From Umbelopsis isabellina (taxonomy: Eukaryota; Mucoromycota; Umbelopsidomycetes; Umbelopsidales; Umbelopsidaceae): 64,000 nucleotides of DNA. Position 1 is the first letter of the stretch; each line of letters opens with the position of its first letter. Made by a program: the position numbers and the translations under genes. Of the stretch, positions 51,866 to 63,219 are shown piece after piece. The DNA lies in the NCBI GenBank assembly GCA_016758905.1, contig JAEPQZ010000009.1:1115625-1179624 (forward strand), given 5' to 3'. The notes beneath the pieces are model-generated. The model saw nothing but the letters and a program-made list of their open reading frames with translations, made no database searches and was not told the origin of the DNA.

Positions 51866-53392
51866 TTACAATGGCTTTCTGGCCGTAAAAACTCGCCAAC
51901 GTGTAAAACTATGATATTCCTCAAATTCTTCCAATGCTTCTTGGCTGACCTGATCATAGTCCTCTGATGTTACATGAATTTCGTCCAACCACCATTTCTT
52001 CATTGATTTGAACAATGCTTTTTGCTGCTCTCGATATAAAAATCCAAACTCCTTTTGCTCTGTGATATTATACATCAGCTTATGTCCTAAACATGAATAC
52101 TACCTTCCATATTTGTTATCTTACTTGGATCATCCGGCCATTCGCCTATTGGTATATCATACGTCTGTTCCTGGATATCTTGAAAGCATGCATCCCGTAA
52201 CTTATCTTTAATGCCTGCGGCATAATGCACGTTGATGTCGAGTGCACCGGAAACAGCGTCATACCATTCATTTACTAGGCTGAGTACCGGCCCAGGACAT
52301 TTGTATGGCAGATCTTTGTAATGCATAATTAGATGCATTTTCAATAATTATAAAATTCTATCCCGATATCTTACCGCATTCCACTAGCTGAATCCACCCT
52401 CCAGGTTTCATAATGCTAGCAAACTCAACTAATAGGCCGGCCCATCGCCAGGATGGCACAACCGTCCCCATATCTCTTTGGTATATGAAATCAAAAGTTC
52501 CTTCCAGGAATCCGAGATCCTTGGTGATATCTCTGCCGACATACATTAAGCCTTCTTCTCGAATTCCTCGCGAATGTTTCCTTGGCGGTGTTAGGTCCAG
52601 CCCAATCACTGTGGCATTTGGGAATTTTATGCACATTTCTTGTGCCCATACCCCTAAATAATAGTCAGTTCAATTTTCTCATGCAAATGATACATATATC
52701 AAAGGGCTTTCTGACCTGCACCACAACCACAATCTAAGATAGCGGTTGGTTTCTCCAGCGGCACAGCGTAGTTACCGTTGAAGACTCTCTTGAAAAGATA
52801 ATGCTGGTAAAAACAAGACAAGTCAATAGACTAATTCATCACAGTTTCAACTAAGTCTGCGCACCTGTCGTTGCTGCCTATCTGATTCTCTATCATCTTG
52901 ATAGTTGTAAATATTCGGTTTGCCAGATCCAGTCTGAACATTAATCGGTGATGCTGGTCGCGGCATGAGCCGGTTGCTTGGCTTTTTTCCTTCCAACAAG
53001 CTGTACCCCATTTCTTCGCCGAATATCAAGCCACCTGTTTCGCTCCCAAAAGAACGCGATAAAGATCGGGGCGAATTGCTGATAGGTGAGCTCAGTTGTG
53101 AAAGATCGTCGCTCAAAAGTGATGACCCTCGACTTTGATTGATTCCTGGCGACTGAATAGTTATACCAGGCATTCCTATTCCAAATCCAGTCAAAGACGA
53201 TAATGGTGTTGCTTGATCGTGTAATACTACTCGATGCCCAATAGGTGTTGGTCGACTGATATGTAAAGGAGTAGTCGTTGGAGAAGCCGTAAAGTTATTG
53301 GTCACTTTGTTGACAGCTGTTGATAGTGCTTTTCTCTTGCGTCCATCTCCTTTACTTTCAGCCTTGACTTCACGGCTGCTAGTGTTTCCCAT
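51866..53392 (-). CDS. SAM-dependent methyltransferase
   Basis: I read complement(join(51866..52086,52125..52313,52375..52653,52716..52803,52865..53392)), 434 aa. The first exon (176 residues) is Ser/Pro-rich, probably disordered, and starts MGNTSSREVK, where Gly2 followed by Ser6 fits an N-myristoylation signal. The catalytic part carries motif I as LDCGCGAGVWAQEM, the acidic end of beta-2 in VIGLDLTPPR, and FDFIYQRDMG with IMKPGGWIQLVEC. This is the common fungal layout of LaeA-like and related methyltransferases. Substrate unknown. Confidence 0.85.
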
Positions 53393-54299
53393 AAATGAGT
53401 AAAAAGGTAATGGGTGGGAAAATGTGGAACCGATGGTAAATCACATTCTAAGGAATTTGGCACAGCTGTTTCACTTTTCTTATTATTTGCGCAGTCTACC
53501 ACACGACAGTAATATTTGACCCCTAGAGTACTTAAAACTGAATCTCTGCATGAGCTTAAGCCAATGCCGTTAACAAAGTCTGTACCACGACTTACACTCA
53601 GTAAGAAAGTATTTGAAAGACGGTATCTGTAAATTCTCCACTTGAGCACTACCTCTACCATTAGACCAAATACGCGTACTTCATAATGTTTACGAGAAAG
53701 TATAATACTGCATCTTATTTGTGAAGTAACATGTCAGCAAGAAATCATAAAATTGAGCCTTGGCCTTCGCCGGCACATGCAGGTTCAATGCCACTGAAAA
53801 GGGTCCTGCCTTTTACTAACATGACCGTCAGTGTGACACAAAAGTAATATAGTCTCTACCTTGCCACTACGCTGATTTTTATGAGTCAGTTTTCTTTACT
53901 TGATCTATCATTGAAAGGAAAATGATCAAAGCTGACAGACTTCAAATAGAAAACAAGATAATGCATAAGCTTGCGTTCTTCGAGACGTGTGTCATGCTTT
54001 GCAAAGTTGCACCAATGGCAATAAATAAAAAGCTTTGATACCGAAGGTACAACAAAGAGTACTGGGCTATATGAGGCTCTGGCTTTAATACCGTGAGATT
54101 ATTTCACAGTCATTTCATGTTCTTTGCTAGTCAGAATAATACCTACTTCTCAAAATAATAATAGCCATAATATAAAGCTCCAGGATACGAATTAATGACA
54201 CCTTATGTTTTGAATTCGTTAAAGATTACTGATCCCCGGCAGTAGCCGGATAAATTTAACCGATATCGGTTCAAAGTCCGATGCGAAAATAAAAACTGT
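53393..54299. other. intergenic region, no supported gene
   Basis: It holds the promoter of the methyltransferase gene. The minus frame at 53302-53661 overlaps its first exon in another frame. Nothing else is supported. Confidence 0.4.
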
Positions 54300-54303
54300 A
54301 AAA
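54300..54303 (-). terminator. Pol III terminator of tRNA-Gln
   Basis: Four T on the minus strand, four bases beyond the tRNA 3' end, with a second T-run shortly after. Confidence 0.7.
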
Positions 54304-54306
54304 TGA

Positions 54307-54378
54307 AGGTCTCACCGAGAGTCGAACTCGGGCTGCCAGATTCAAAGTCTGGAGTCATAACCGTTAGACCATGAAACC
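54307..54378 (-). tRNA. tRNA-Gln (anticodon UUG)
   Basis: 72 nt including the discriminator base. The acceptor stem GGTTTCA pairs with TGAGACC (one G-T), the anticodon stem CCAGA with TCTGG around loop CTTTGAA, and the T stem CCGAG with CTCGG around TTCGACT. It has no intron and no encoded CCA. Confidence 0.95.
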
Positions 54379-55945
54379 CTTGCTTGTTTTGGGATTTTTG
54401 GTAACTTATCTATTCTAAAGATAAATCATCAAAATCGGTATTGATCGTAGTAATGTGTCGAACTTTTGAAAATAATCATCGATGATGAAAAAAAATATAG
54501 CTGCTACTTTGGAAGTGAATATTTGGAATATAATATCTTTTAAGTTAGTTCTTAATAGGATATTGAGAAAGAAACGGCTGAATATGCAAACTGCAAGTAC
54601 TAGAGATTGTGGAAATTTCAAACCTCTCGCTTTGTTACATTTCATACGACTCACAATCTATCAAGCAGCTTATTTTAACATTTAGTAGCGGTTGAGACAT
54701 ATCTGATTTTACTGTTTCATGCTCAACAATGTATAACTCAAAATGGTGGTGCTGAAAGGAGAAGCAAACTAATCACCAATATCGAAAAATTGACAAGCTG
54801 TGCAAATAGCAACTTGATTATGTGTTAGAGCATGATATGTACATCTTCTAGTCACAAATTCCTTTTAATCAAAATTTTTTTAAAATTTGCTAAGTTTCTA
54901 ATTGGAAGCGCAAGCATAATTTTGTGAATTAGAAAACTCTGCCATATGTTGTTTCGTTTCTTTTCTAGCCCGCTAGGACCAAATTGTATTTTCTAAGCTT
55001 TCGTTTTGAGTCTTTCATTTTTCTTTTATTTTATATATACATACAATTTGAAATCTCTACAATTTCTGCATTCTAATACATGATTCGCTCATTACAATAA
55101 TATTTTGATAAATATCAATTACTTGCCTTATAAAGTTGACACCCATAATGGCTATAACCTTATTTATTGCATCCACCAGCCTTTATCATAGCCTAAAAAT
55201 AATTTAACTGCCTTTGGTGCTGCCTTTGTTCTGGCTATTGGGGTTAGTTAATGAAAACAGACGCAAAAGGAATATTAGGAGACTTCCAATTAACAAGATA
55301 TTATGAAATAAAGTAAATAGACACACAAACTCAAGCATATGAGCGCCAGTTCTTTGACTGAAGACTACTCGTAAATTAATGGTCTATATGGTTTATTAAC
55401 TTATGGTGGATAAGGATAAAACAGAGTGCTACATGACTATTTTGCGTTGTATGGTCATTCAGATTACTTCTATGCTTTTGCTGGCTTTAGCAGTCAAGAG
55501 CTTTCTTTCTAGATTACTAATACCCTATGGAGAACATAAAAAATATATTGAGAGAACAAGAGTTGAGAACCACATTTATTGAGCAACGTGTAATTAGCTC
55601 TATCTCTCTTAATAATGAAAAGGCAGATAAAAACTTACATTTTTGCAAAACATAAGATCAGGGTAGTGAATAATATAGTTACATAATGATTTGATCATTT
55701 GTCAAACTTATGTCATTTAAAAATCAGATATTTGCTATCATCATACTACCTCAGACCTTCTGAACAGCCCTTTGATGAAAGACAGAAGACATATGTGAAA
55801 CTGTTAAGCAGTGAGTTTAGCCACTACACGCATAGGGTATTCAGAAACCGACAAACAGTCACAGTTCCTTTTTTTTTTTTGGTGGTTCAGAGCTACTAAA
55901 GCACCCTTCACTGTCAGGACATTTGCCACAATAACGTCTAAAGCA
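54379..55945. other. AT-rich intergenic region, no supported gene
   Basis: 1.57 kb, strongly AT-rich, with no convincing coding sequence. A run of T at 55869-55880 lies shortly before the ENP1 start. Confidence 0.45.
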
Positions 55946-57638
55946 ATGGCCAAGGATAAGCAGAAGAAGACTCAGCCTCAGAGACATGATCCCCTTCATG
56001 TCCAATTGAACGAAGAGAATGATTTCACACATGCTCCCGTTCGAAAGCAAAGGCAAAAGTTTGCAGCTCGCAACAACAGACCTGAAGACGATCAAGAGGT
56101 ATACATATTTCAATAATACCTTCAAAGGTTAACTGAAGTTTATTAACCGCTGTGATTAGGGAGACGGATACCTTGATGCGAAAATGTCGAAAAAGATTCT
56201 GAAGATTGCAAAGGAACAGCAAGCTGATCTAGAAAACGGACAAGAGTAAGTGGACGTTGACGTTTGATTCAAAATGCATTTTGACAATCGCTAATCGCGA
56301 ATCTCTAAAAAGCGATTCAGAGGTTCAACCTTCAGCTACTTCACAATTCGCAAAATCGGTAATGGAAGCTAGTGACGAAGAGTTTGAGAACTATAGTGAC
56401 CATGACGAGGAGTATGAAGAAATTGAAGTGGATGAAGCAGATGCAGAAATCATGAGCAAGTTCATGCCATCGGCACCTCGTGCACAAAAGACTCTTGCTG
56501 ATTTAATTATGCAAAAGATTGAAGCTAAGAATGCAATGGATGCTGGTGAAACTGAAATGGAAGCCAGAGGTAAATTTCAACATATGATCGCCTCCTGAGT
56601 ATTCTGGATATTAAAAAAATTCGGTTGCAGAAGACGCTGATATCTCGCCACTTGGTCTCGATCCAAAGGTTGTTGAAGCATATACCAAGTAAGTCGGGAA
56701 AAATTAACTTTGCAGCAGTTCGAATGTGGGGATGTGCTAACATGGAAAATTTTTTAGAGTTGGCCTTCTTCTCAGTAGATATAAATCCGGAAAGTTACCA
56801 AAGGCTTTCAAGATCATACCATCACTTGGGAATTGGGAAGAGATTTTGTATTTGACTCAACCTGAGAACTGGACTCCTCATGCCACTTATCAAGCTACTC
56901 GTATATTCGTATCTAACTTGAAAGCAAAACAGGTTCCAAAGTAAGTACTCGGAAGAGATTAATCGAATGAAAAGGAAAGAGTCTTACCTATATGTACAGG
57001 TTTTTCAATCTGGTTTTATTAGATCGTGTTCGTGACGATATTGCCGAAACCAAAAAGCTTAACTACCAGTTATACATGGCACTTAAGAAAGGCACTTACA
57101 AGCCGTCTGCATTTTTCAAAGGCATTCTATTTCCTCTCTGCGAGTCAGGAACATGTACACTGAAAGAAGCTGCTATTGTCGGAAGTGTAATTTCAAAGGT
57201 ATCCATTCCAGTATTGCACTCTTCGGCAGCACTCTTGAGATTGGCAGATATGGAATATACAGGGCCAAACAGCTTGTTCATCCGGATACTGTTAGATAAA
57301 AAGTATGCCTTGCCATATAAAGTCATAATTGCCTTGGTTGAGCATTTTTGTAGATTCAAGACCGACTCTAGAGAGATGCCTGTGTTATGGCATCAATCTC
57401 TCTTGGTCTTTGTCCAAAGGTTAGTGCTACCTTAGTTTGATTTGACGTTCTGCCAATACGACTCTAACGCTTTTCATATAGATATCGACAAGATCTTGTG
57501 TCTGGGCAAAGACAGGACCTTTTAGAGTTGGTGAAGGTCAAGTTCCATACAGGCATTACCCCAGAGATACGACGAGAATTGAACAGTGCGCTTGCAAGGA
57601 ACGAACGTGATGATGACGAGGACATGCTCTTGGACTAA
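55946..57638 (+). CDS. ENP1: bystin, 40S ribosome biogenesis factor Enp1
   Basis: Component of late 90S and pre-40S particles, needed for 18S rRNA maturation. I read join(55946..56098,56160..56245,56313..56569,56631..56688,56758..56940,57000..57419,57482..57638), 437 aa, the same length class as animal bystin. The charged N-terminus ([12 protein letters not shown]) and acidic patch lead to [20 protein letters not shown]. The conserved core has [70 protein letters not shown] and [17 protein letters not shown]. Splice sites are regular (GTAAGT and similar). Confidence 0.95.
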
Positions 57639-59021
57639 ATCAAGTAACTCAAAACATAACCACGGCTTTTCATTCATCTATAGTCAGCTGCAGCTGCAAT
57701 ATACAATCTATAAATTCATTTGGGAATAATAAAAATCACTTCATTAGTCATTTAGACTCAGCACAAGTTGTCGTCCATCACTGATCTTGCGAAGTCATGA
57801 TTTAACGCGATTGTGAAAACAGAATAACCCCAGTATAATACCGGAAGCAGAAATAGTCAAGCTCGTCCGCTCATAACCAGGTGCACGGTACTAGATGCTC
57901 GGTTAGAATCAAGCGAAATGAATTGTAATACAAGCGGAATACCGAGGGAGACAAAGTATAATGATTGTGTAAAAGTGCTTGGTGGCGCTAGTACCTCGTG
58001 TGTTGTACATATGTAAAGTGGTCTGACTAGTTCCGGGGATTTACCAAAGCGTACAGAATATCCCCGCTAATGAAAGCATGTTGTGCTGGTAGTAGATATC
58101 ATGCACGTACACAATAGATAATTTATAGCCATATTCATTGCCGAACAAAGCCAAAGTTATATCTCATAAATCCTCTCATTATCGAAAAACGAATAAGGCC
58201 TGCAAGCCTCGGATCAGAGGAACCCAAAGGCATCAGTTAAATAAAGTATCTATAACTCCATTTGTGACGACCGCAGCACTAAAAGAGTGCATACATAACT
58301 TTCGTATTGGAGGCTTGAATGAAGCCTTTTGGTACTGTGTTCTAGGGCCCACATTCCCTCGCTATCTTATCAGGTTATAGCTATCGGAAGCCACTCTTTT
58401 AAGTTTCATTTTATTTAGATCAGTCAGTTTGGGCTAATTCTTGAGCGTAACACAAATCGCTTGAAAGTGGTTTCTTCCCACCGATTCAGTCTGTAAACAA
58501 GTTGAGCTTGCATACAGATGTGCTGCCTTTAACATGAAGCACATGGTTGAAGTCACTACTACAATTTTCTGTAAGCATATCTTCCTGCAAGGAAATGAGA
58601 TTTCCGCCTGTCTGATCCATATAAATCAGTGGATCAAAAAGTTCTTGTGAGACAATTATTGTTCAAGCGGTACAACTTTCTTGGTTTCACAACATATTGC
58701 GTACAAACGCATATCCAAAGCAAGGACTTGCCGCATTTTAGGTAATCCAACGATTTCATGATCCAAAAGACGAAAATTGATTACACTTTTAAGCTGCACA
58801 TATCACTTTCGTGTCAGCCAAGACTACAATATGATCTCTAGCGGACTTGAGATTTTAAGAATGAGTAGAGGTTATTGATATTGAAAGAAAGACAAAGCTA
58901 GATTTCGTTGTGCGCAATTACGTTCCTAGGTACCGAGGTATAGTTGGACGATAAATACTGGTGGCAGGGATATAAATAGGGCATTTATCCCAGTATTTTT
59001 GCTAGTGTACAAGTCAATACC
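57639..59021. other. intergenic region at the start of the subtelomere, no supported gene
   Basis: 1.38 kb. The 80-codon frame at 58138-58380 begins with TTG and has no family features. Gene density falls sharply from here to the telomere. Confidence 0.45.
58971..58978 (+). promoter_or_regulatory. TATA box of the small Cys-rich gene
   Basis: TATAAATA, 51 bases before the ATG at 59022; a textbook core promoter element and spacing. Confidence 0.75.
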
Positions 59022-59470
59022 ATGAAGCTATCCGTATCTATTGTTACTCTTCTAGGCGTCTTTGCTTTGTCTGGTGTTCAAGCCTCAATCGGGGATCTTT
59101 GCTATGCTCCAGGATCCGTTGGCAAGGAAGGGGAATGGCCAGGTGATAACAACGAGACTCAAGGAGTTTGCTTGACCACTAGCAGCTGTTCTTCACTTGG
59201 TGGCAAAAGTTATGCAGGGCACTGCCCGGGAGCCGCTAGCATTCAATGCTGTGTAAGTCCCAAATGTGGACCCGCTGGAAGATATAAGGTCACAGGCTTT
59301 TGTGCCAATGACTCTGGATGTGCAAATTTCTATGGATATGATGGAGATTCATATTCTGGTCTTTGTCCAGGTCCCTCTAACTACAAGGTAACAAAATAAT
59401 ACTGATCCTAATATTTTGGGAAGCGTCACTAATATGATTTTTACAGTGCTGTGTTCCAAATGGAGAGTAA
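59022..59470 (+). CDS. small secreted cysteine-rich protein with two related modules
   Basis: I read join(59022..59387,59447..59470), 129 aa. The second exon is 24 nt and supplies CCVPNGE. Without it the protein would end before its last two cysteines. The signal peptide (MKLSVSIVTLLGVFALSGVQA) is clear. Two modules share the order C-x5-C-x(11-14)-C-x(7-8)-CC: GVCLTTSSCSS...HCPGAASIQCCV and GFCANDSGCAN...LCPGPSNYKCCV. Similar CPG-x-QCC modules precede lytic domains in some secreted fungal cell-wall or peptidoglycan hydrolases (recalled, not searched). Here they stand alone, as in effectors or antimicrobial peptides (inference). Confidence 0.8.
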
Positions 59471-60636
59471 AGGTAGTCTACCAACATCTAAAGTGGCGTT
59501 CAATAGTACACATTAAGCCCAGAATGAATGCAATAAAGTCCGGAATAACAAATATTATTAAGCTCAAGTATACAGAAGGATTGATAAAGGTGATTTGTTT
59601 GACGTACATAGTTATGTCAGATTGAGTGATTCTATCAATATAGCTTATTACCAAACAGTCGATACTCGCCTTTACGTAAATATAGATATAGCTTCAGTAC
59701 TTTCGAATACAGGAACATAAAATCAAAAGCATGAGCAGTATGTATCATAAAACTCATACCACATTATGCTCACTCTATCCCATTTGAAATGTCATACCGA
59801 ATTTTCCGAGCCAAAGAAAATCACTGAAGTAGGAATAAGTTAAACCTCAGGTGTTTTACGACTAAGGCTCAACACTTTGTCTACAGTGAAAAAAGGATTT
59901 GATTTAGAGCGCTAGAGAAAATAACCTCAATGTCTAATAGTGATTTGGCACTTATATTACAATCAATTTAACTACAAATCTTTGCTAGTAATCCTGTATT
60001 TAAGCTAGGGGCCTGCTGCTTATAGAACTACCTGTTTAGGATCTTTTCACCCGTTAACTACTTACTTTTCAACTTTCCTTGCTCCTCATACTAGTCACAC
60101 TGGATATAAAGTCTAAGTCCTAAAGAAACATGGTAGAAATATTATTAGAAAATCCTTTATTACCAGCTTTATCCCATGGATTTCTATCAGTCGCTAATCT
60201 GACTGCAGGATATTTACTACTATAACGCGTCAAATACATACCTTAATAAATAAATGTTGGTTAGTAGTTGGGTGTGTTGTCTCCTACACATGAGTACCTG
60301 TTATAGTGATACAACTAAAAACCTTTGTATAGTACTTTACGCTGATGAGCCCGAATGAGTTTAAAGACTAAAGCTATTAGCTAGGTGTTCATTAAAATTC
60401 ATGTAATCTGGTGACTGGAGTGTGATTTTGATTAATATATCGTCAAATAAGGCGGTTGCTGTGGTGAGTAAAAAAAGGAGAATATGCTCACCATACGGAT
60501 TTATTGCTCCTTATCCTTGAAATCCTTAGATATGATATAAACAGGAAAGATCTGCTTTCGCTAATCTTTTTACATATGTATAAATCCCATTCGAAAATTT
60601 TTTTACTTGAGCACTATATTAACTTTCTGTAATACA
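59471..60636. other. intergenic region between the two Cys-rich genes
   Basis: 1.17 kb, AT-rich, no coding sequence supported. A CTGATGA motif near 60342 was examined as a possible hammerhead ribozyme core and rejected. Confidence 0.45.
60579..60585 (+). promoter_or_regulatory. TATA box of the repeat-protein gene
   Basis: TATAAAT, 58 bases before the ATG at 60637, similar in placement to the TATA box of the neighbouring Cys-rich gene. Confidence 0.65.
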
Positions 60637-63219
60637 ATGCAATACAAGACACAATTAGTTCTATTTTATTTTTACTTCTGTTTTGTACTTGCAGTTTCCG
60701 CCTTCTCCTTCAGTTCTTCTGAAAAGAAGGACCTTGAAGCTCAAGAGATTGTGAAACGCGGAGGAGATACTGACAATGAGCTTCATCAGCAAGATCATCA
60801 CGATGAATTTGGTGAGACTGAGCATGATCAGAATCAGGATCATGATTATGGAGACAATCAAAAGGATCATGGTGACGATGATAATGATGGTAGCGGTGCT
60901 ATCTCCAAAACCTTTGTATCAATCCTCGTTGACGACAAGACCTACAGAATTCCTTGCGGAACTGGAGCAGTTGATATCAACAAAATTTGCTCAGATGCAT
61001 GCGGTGATGGTGCTACTGCCTCTGAAACCGCCACATTGGTATATGAGAATGGAACTGGAGCAATTACATCCATAATCGCTTGTGGTACTGGCACCAACAT
61101 TATTCCTTTGCAATCTATTTGTGAAGAAGAGACTGATAGCTGCGGCGTAAAATGCTCTCCAAATCAAAAGTGTATCAACGGTATATGTACATGTTGTGAA
61201 ATCAATGCCTGTGGAACTAGCTGCACAGCTTGCCAAACTGGTCAACATTGTGCTTTGTTAAATAATAGCACAATTTATCAATGTGTATGTGATAATACAC
61301 CCAGTTCATGCGGAATTTACGACTCCTGTTCACCCTGCATGACTCCCGAAAATGGTCAAGCTACTTGCGTGTCTGGAGCATGTGGGATTTCATGCAACAG
61401 TGGCTACACTAGCTGCAATGGTACATGTGTCAATGAACAGACAGACAATAGTAATTGTGGAGCCTGCGGAACCATATGCCCAGTCCCTACAAATGGTCAA
61501 GCTACTTGCGTGTCTGGAGCATGTGGTATTTCATGCAACAGTGGCTACACTAGCTGCAATGGTACATGTGTCAATGAACAGACAGACAACAGTAATTGTG
61601 GAGCCTGCGGAACAATGTGCTCAGTCCCTACAAATGGTCAAGCTACTTGCGTGTCTGGAGCATGTGGTATTTCATGCAACAGTGGCTACACTAGCTGCAA
61701 TGGTACATGTGTCAATGAACAGACAGACAACAGTAATTGTGGAGCCTGCGGAACAATGTGCTCAGTCCCTACAAATGGTCAAGCTACTTGCGTGTCTGGA
61801 GCATGTGGTATTTCATGCAACAGTGGCTACACTAGCTGCAATGGTACATGTGTCAATGAACAAACAGACAATAGTAATTGTGGAGCCTGCGGAACCATAT
61901 GCTCAGTCCCTACAAATGGTCAAGCTACTTGCGTGTCTGGAGCATGTGGTATTTCATGCAACAGTGGCTACACTAGCTGCAATGGTGCATGTGTCAATGA
62001 ACAAATAGACAACAGTAATTGTGGAGCCTGCGGAACCATATGCCCAGTCCCTACAAATGGTCAAGCTACTTGCGTGTCTGGAGCATGTGGTATTTCATGC
62101 AACAGTGGCTACACTAGCTGCAATGGTACATGTGTCAATGAACAGACAGACAACAGTAATTGTGGAGCCTGCGGAACAATGTGCTCAGTCCCTAAAAATG
62201 GTCAAGCTACTTGCGTGTCTGGAGCATGTGGTATTTCATGCAACAGTGGCTACACTAGCTGCAATGGTGCATGTGTCAATGAACAAATAGACAATAGTAA
62301 TTGTGGAGCCTGCGGAACCATATGCCCAGTCCCTACAAATGGTCAAGCTACTTGCGTGTCTGGAGCATGTGGGATTTCATGCAACAGTGGCTACACTAGC
62401 TGCAATGGTACATGTGTCAATGAACAGACAGACAATAGTAATTGTGGAGCCTGCGGAACCATATGCCCAGTCCTTACAAATGGTCAAGCTACCTGCGTGT
62501 CTGGAGCATGTGGTATTTCATGCAACAGTGGCTACACTAGCTGCAATGGTACATGTGTCAATGAACAGACAGACAATAGTAATTGTGGAGCCTGCGGAAC
62601 CATATGCCCAGTCCCTACAAATGGTCAAGCTACTTGCGTGTCTGGAGCATGTGGTATTTCATGCAACAGTGGCTACACTAGCTGCAATGGTGCATGTGTC
62701 AATGAACAAACAGACAATAGTAATTGTGGAGCTTGTGGAAACCAATGCAATGTTTATCAACATTGTAATAGTGGCACGTGTGTTTGCAATGACCCAGGCA
62801 ATAGCCCATGTATAAGGAAATATATTGAATTCGAAGATTTACCTAGGTATTCGACAGTACCTGCTTGCTATCAAAGTTTTAACTGGAACAACGACTTTTT
62901 CGTGGATGATGGGTCTAAAAGAACCCCTCCAAACGATGTCCTTAATAGATTCGGACCGTATGGGGGCAATTCATATATATCGCGTAACACCACATTCGGC
63001 GTATTGGCTGTATATGTAGGAGGTGGAAGTGATGGAGGAATTGGATCGGAAACCACATTCACAGGATTCCTTGAAGGTCAACAGGTTGGGCCCCCCGTAA
63101 CATCGCCAACGGCTACTTACTTTACGTCGTTTCCGTCATATTTTGAGAATATTGATCAGATAGCGATTAGTCCCGCAGGGCAATATTTTTCATTAGATAG
63201 TTTGTATGTTTGCGCATAA
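60637..63219 (+). CDS. secreted cysteine-rich repeat protein, adhesin-like
   Basis: Intronless, 860 aa from the ATG at 60637 (the open frame extends back to a TTG at 60607). A signal peptide (to about residue 24) is followed by an Asp/His/Gln-rich stretch that could bind metal. A domain with two CGTG blocks follows, then a short Cys-rich linker, then ten repeats of 47 residues (about 239-708). The tail (708-860) has EFEDLPRY, FNWNNDFF and SLDSLYVCA and looks like a beta-sandwich. Each repeat holds eight cysteines; the CNGTCVNEQTDNSNCGACG core resembles CCxGTC...D..NCGxCG modules of Stig1-like and bacterial surface proteins. No GPI-anchor signal is visible. Surface adhesin, wall protein or effector are all possible; function unknown. 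Confidence 0.85.
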   Translation: MQYKTQLVLFYFYFCFVLAVSAFSFSSSEKKDLEAQEIVKRGGDTDNELHQQDHHDEFGETEHDQNQDHDYGDNQKDHGDDDNDGSGAISKTFVSILVDDKTYRIPCGTGAVDINKICSDACGDGATASETATLVYENGTGAITSIIACGTGTNIIPLQSICEEETDSCGVKCSPNQKCINGICTCCEINACGTSCTACQTGQHCALLNNSTIYQCVCDNTPSSCGIYDSCSPCMTPENGQATCVSGACGISCNSGYTSCNGTCVNEQTDNSNCGACGTICPVPTNGQATCVSGACGISCNSGYTSCNGTCVNEQTDNSNCGACGTMCSVPTNGQATCVSGACGISCNSGYTSCNGTCVNEQTDNSNCGACGTMCSVPTNGQATCVSGACGISCNSGYTSCNGTCVNEQTDNSNCGACGTICSVPTNGQATCVSGACGISCNSGYTSCNGACVNEQIDNSNCGACGTICPVPTNGQATCVSGACGISCNSGYTSCNGTCVNEQTDNSNCGACGTMCSVPKNGQATCVSGACGISCNSGYTSCNGACVNEQIDNSNCGACGTICPVPTNGQATCVSGACGISCNSGYTSCNGTCVNEQTDNSNCGACGTICPVLTNGQATCVSGACGISCNSGYTSCNGTCVNEQTDNSNCGACGTICPVPTNGQATCVSGACGISCNSGYTSCNGACVNEQTDNSNCGACGNQCNVYQHCNSGTCVCNDPGNSPCIRKYIEFEDLPRYSTVPACYQSFNWNNDFFVDDGSKRTPPNDVLNRFGPYGGNSYISRNTTFGVLAVYVGGGSDGGIGSETTFTGFLEGQQVGPPVTSPTATYFTSFPSYFENIDQIAISPAGQYFSLDSLYVCA
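61351..62760 (+). repeat. ten tandem 141-bp coding repeats
   Basis: Unit starts are at 61351, 61492, 61633, 61774, 61915, 62056, 62197, 62338, 62479 and 62620, exactly 141 bases apart, each opening with AATGGTCAAGCTAC. Differences between units are few and concentrated in the Thr/Ala after CNG, the QTD/QID codon and the ICP/MCS/ICS segment. The last unit diverges at its end. Confidence 0.97.

Noticed and set aside
58138-58380. 80-codon frame in the subtelomeric spacer
   Set aside because: It begins with TTG, has no upstream exon that fits and no family features; a decayed mobile element could not be shown.
60340-60370. Hammerhead ribozyme core (CTGATGAG followed by CGAA)
   Set aside because: Only a one-pair stem II is possible, the base after GAA is T instead of A, and no suitable stem III with a cleavage triplet is found nearby.
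61351-62760. CRISPR-like array
   Set aside because: There are no unique spacers; units are contiguous, coding and in a eukaryotic secreted-protein gene.
61352-62815. Long overlapping open frames in the +1-shifted frame of the 141-bp repeats
   Set aside because: The unit length is a multiple of three, so one stop-free shifted frame is copied with each repeat. The true frame has the signal peptide, regular cysteines and flanking domains.
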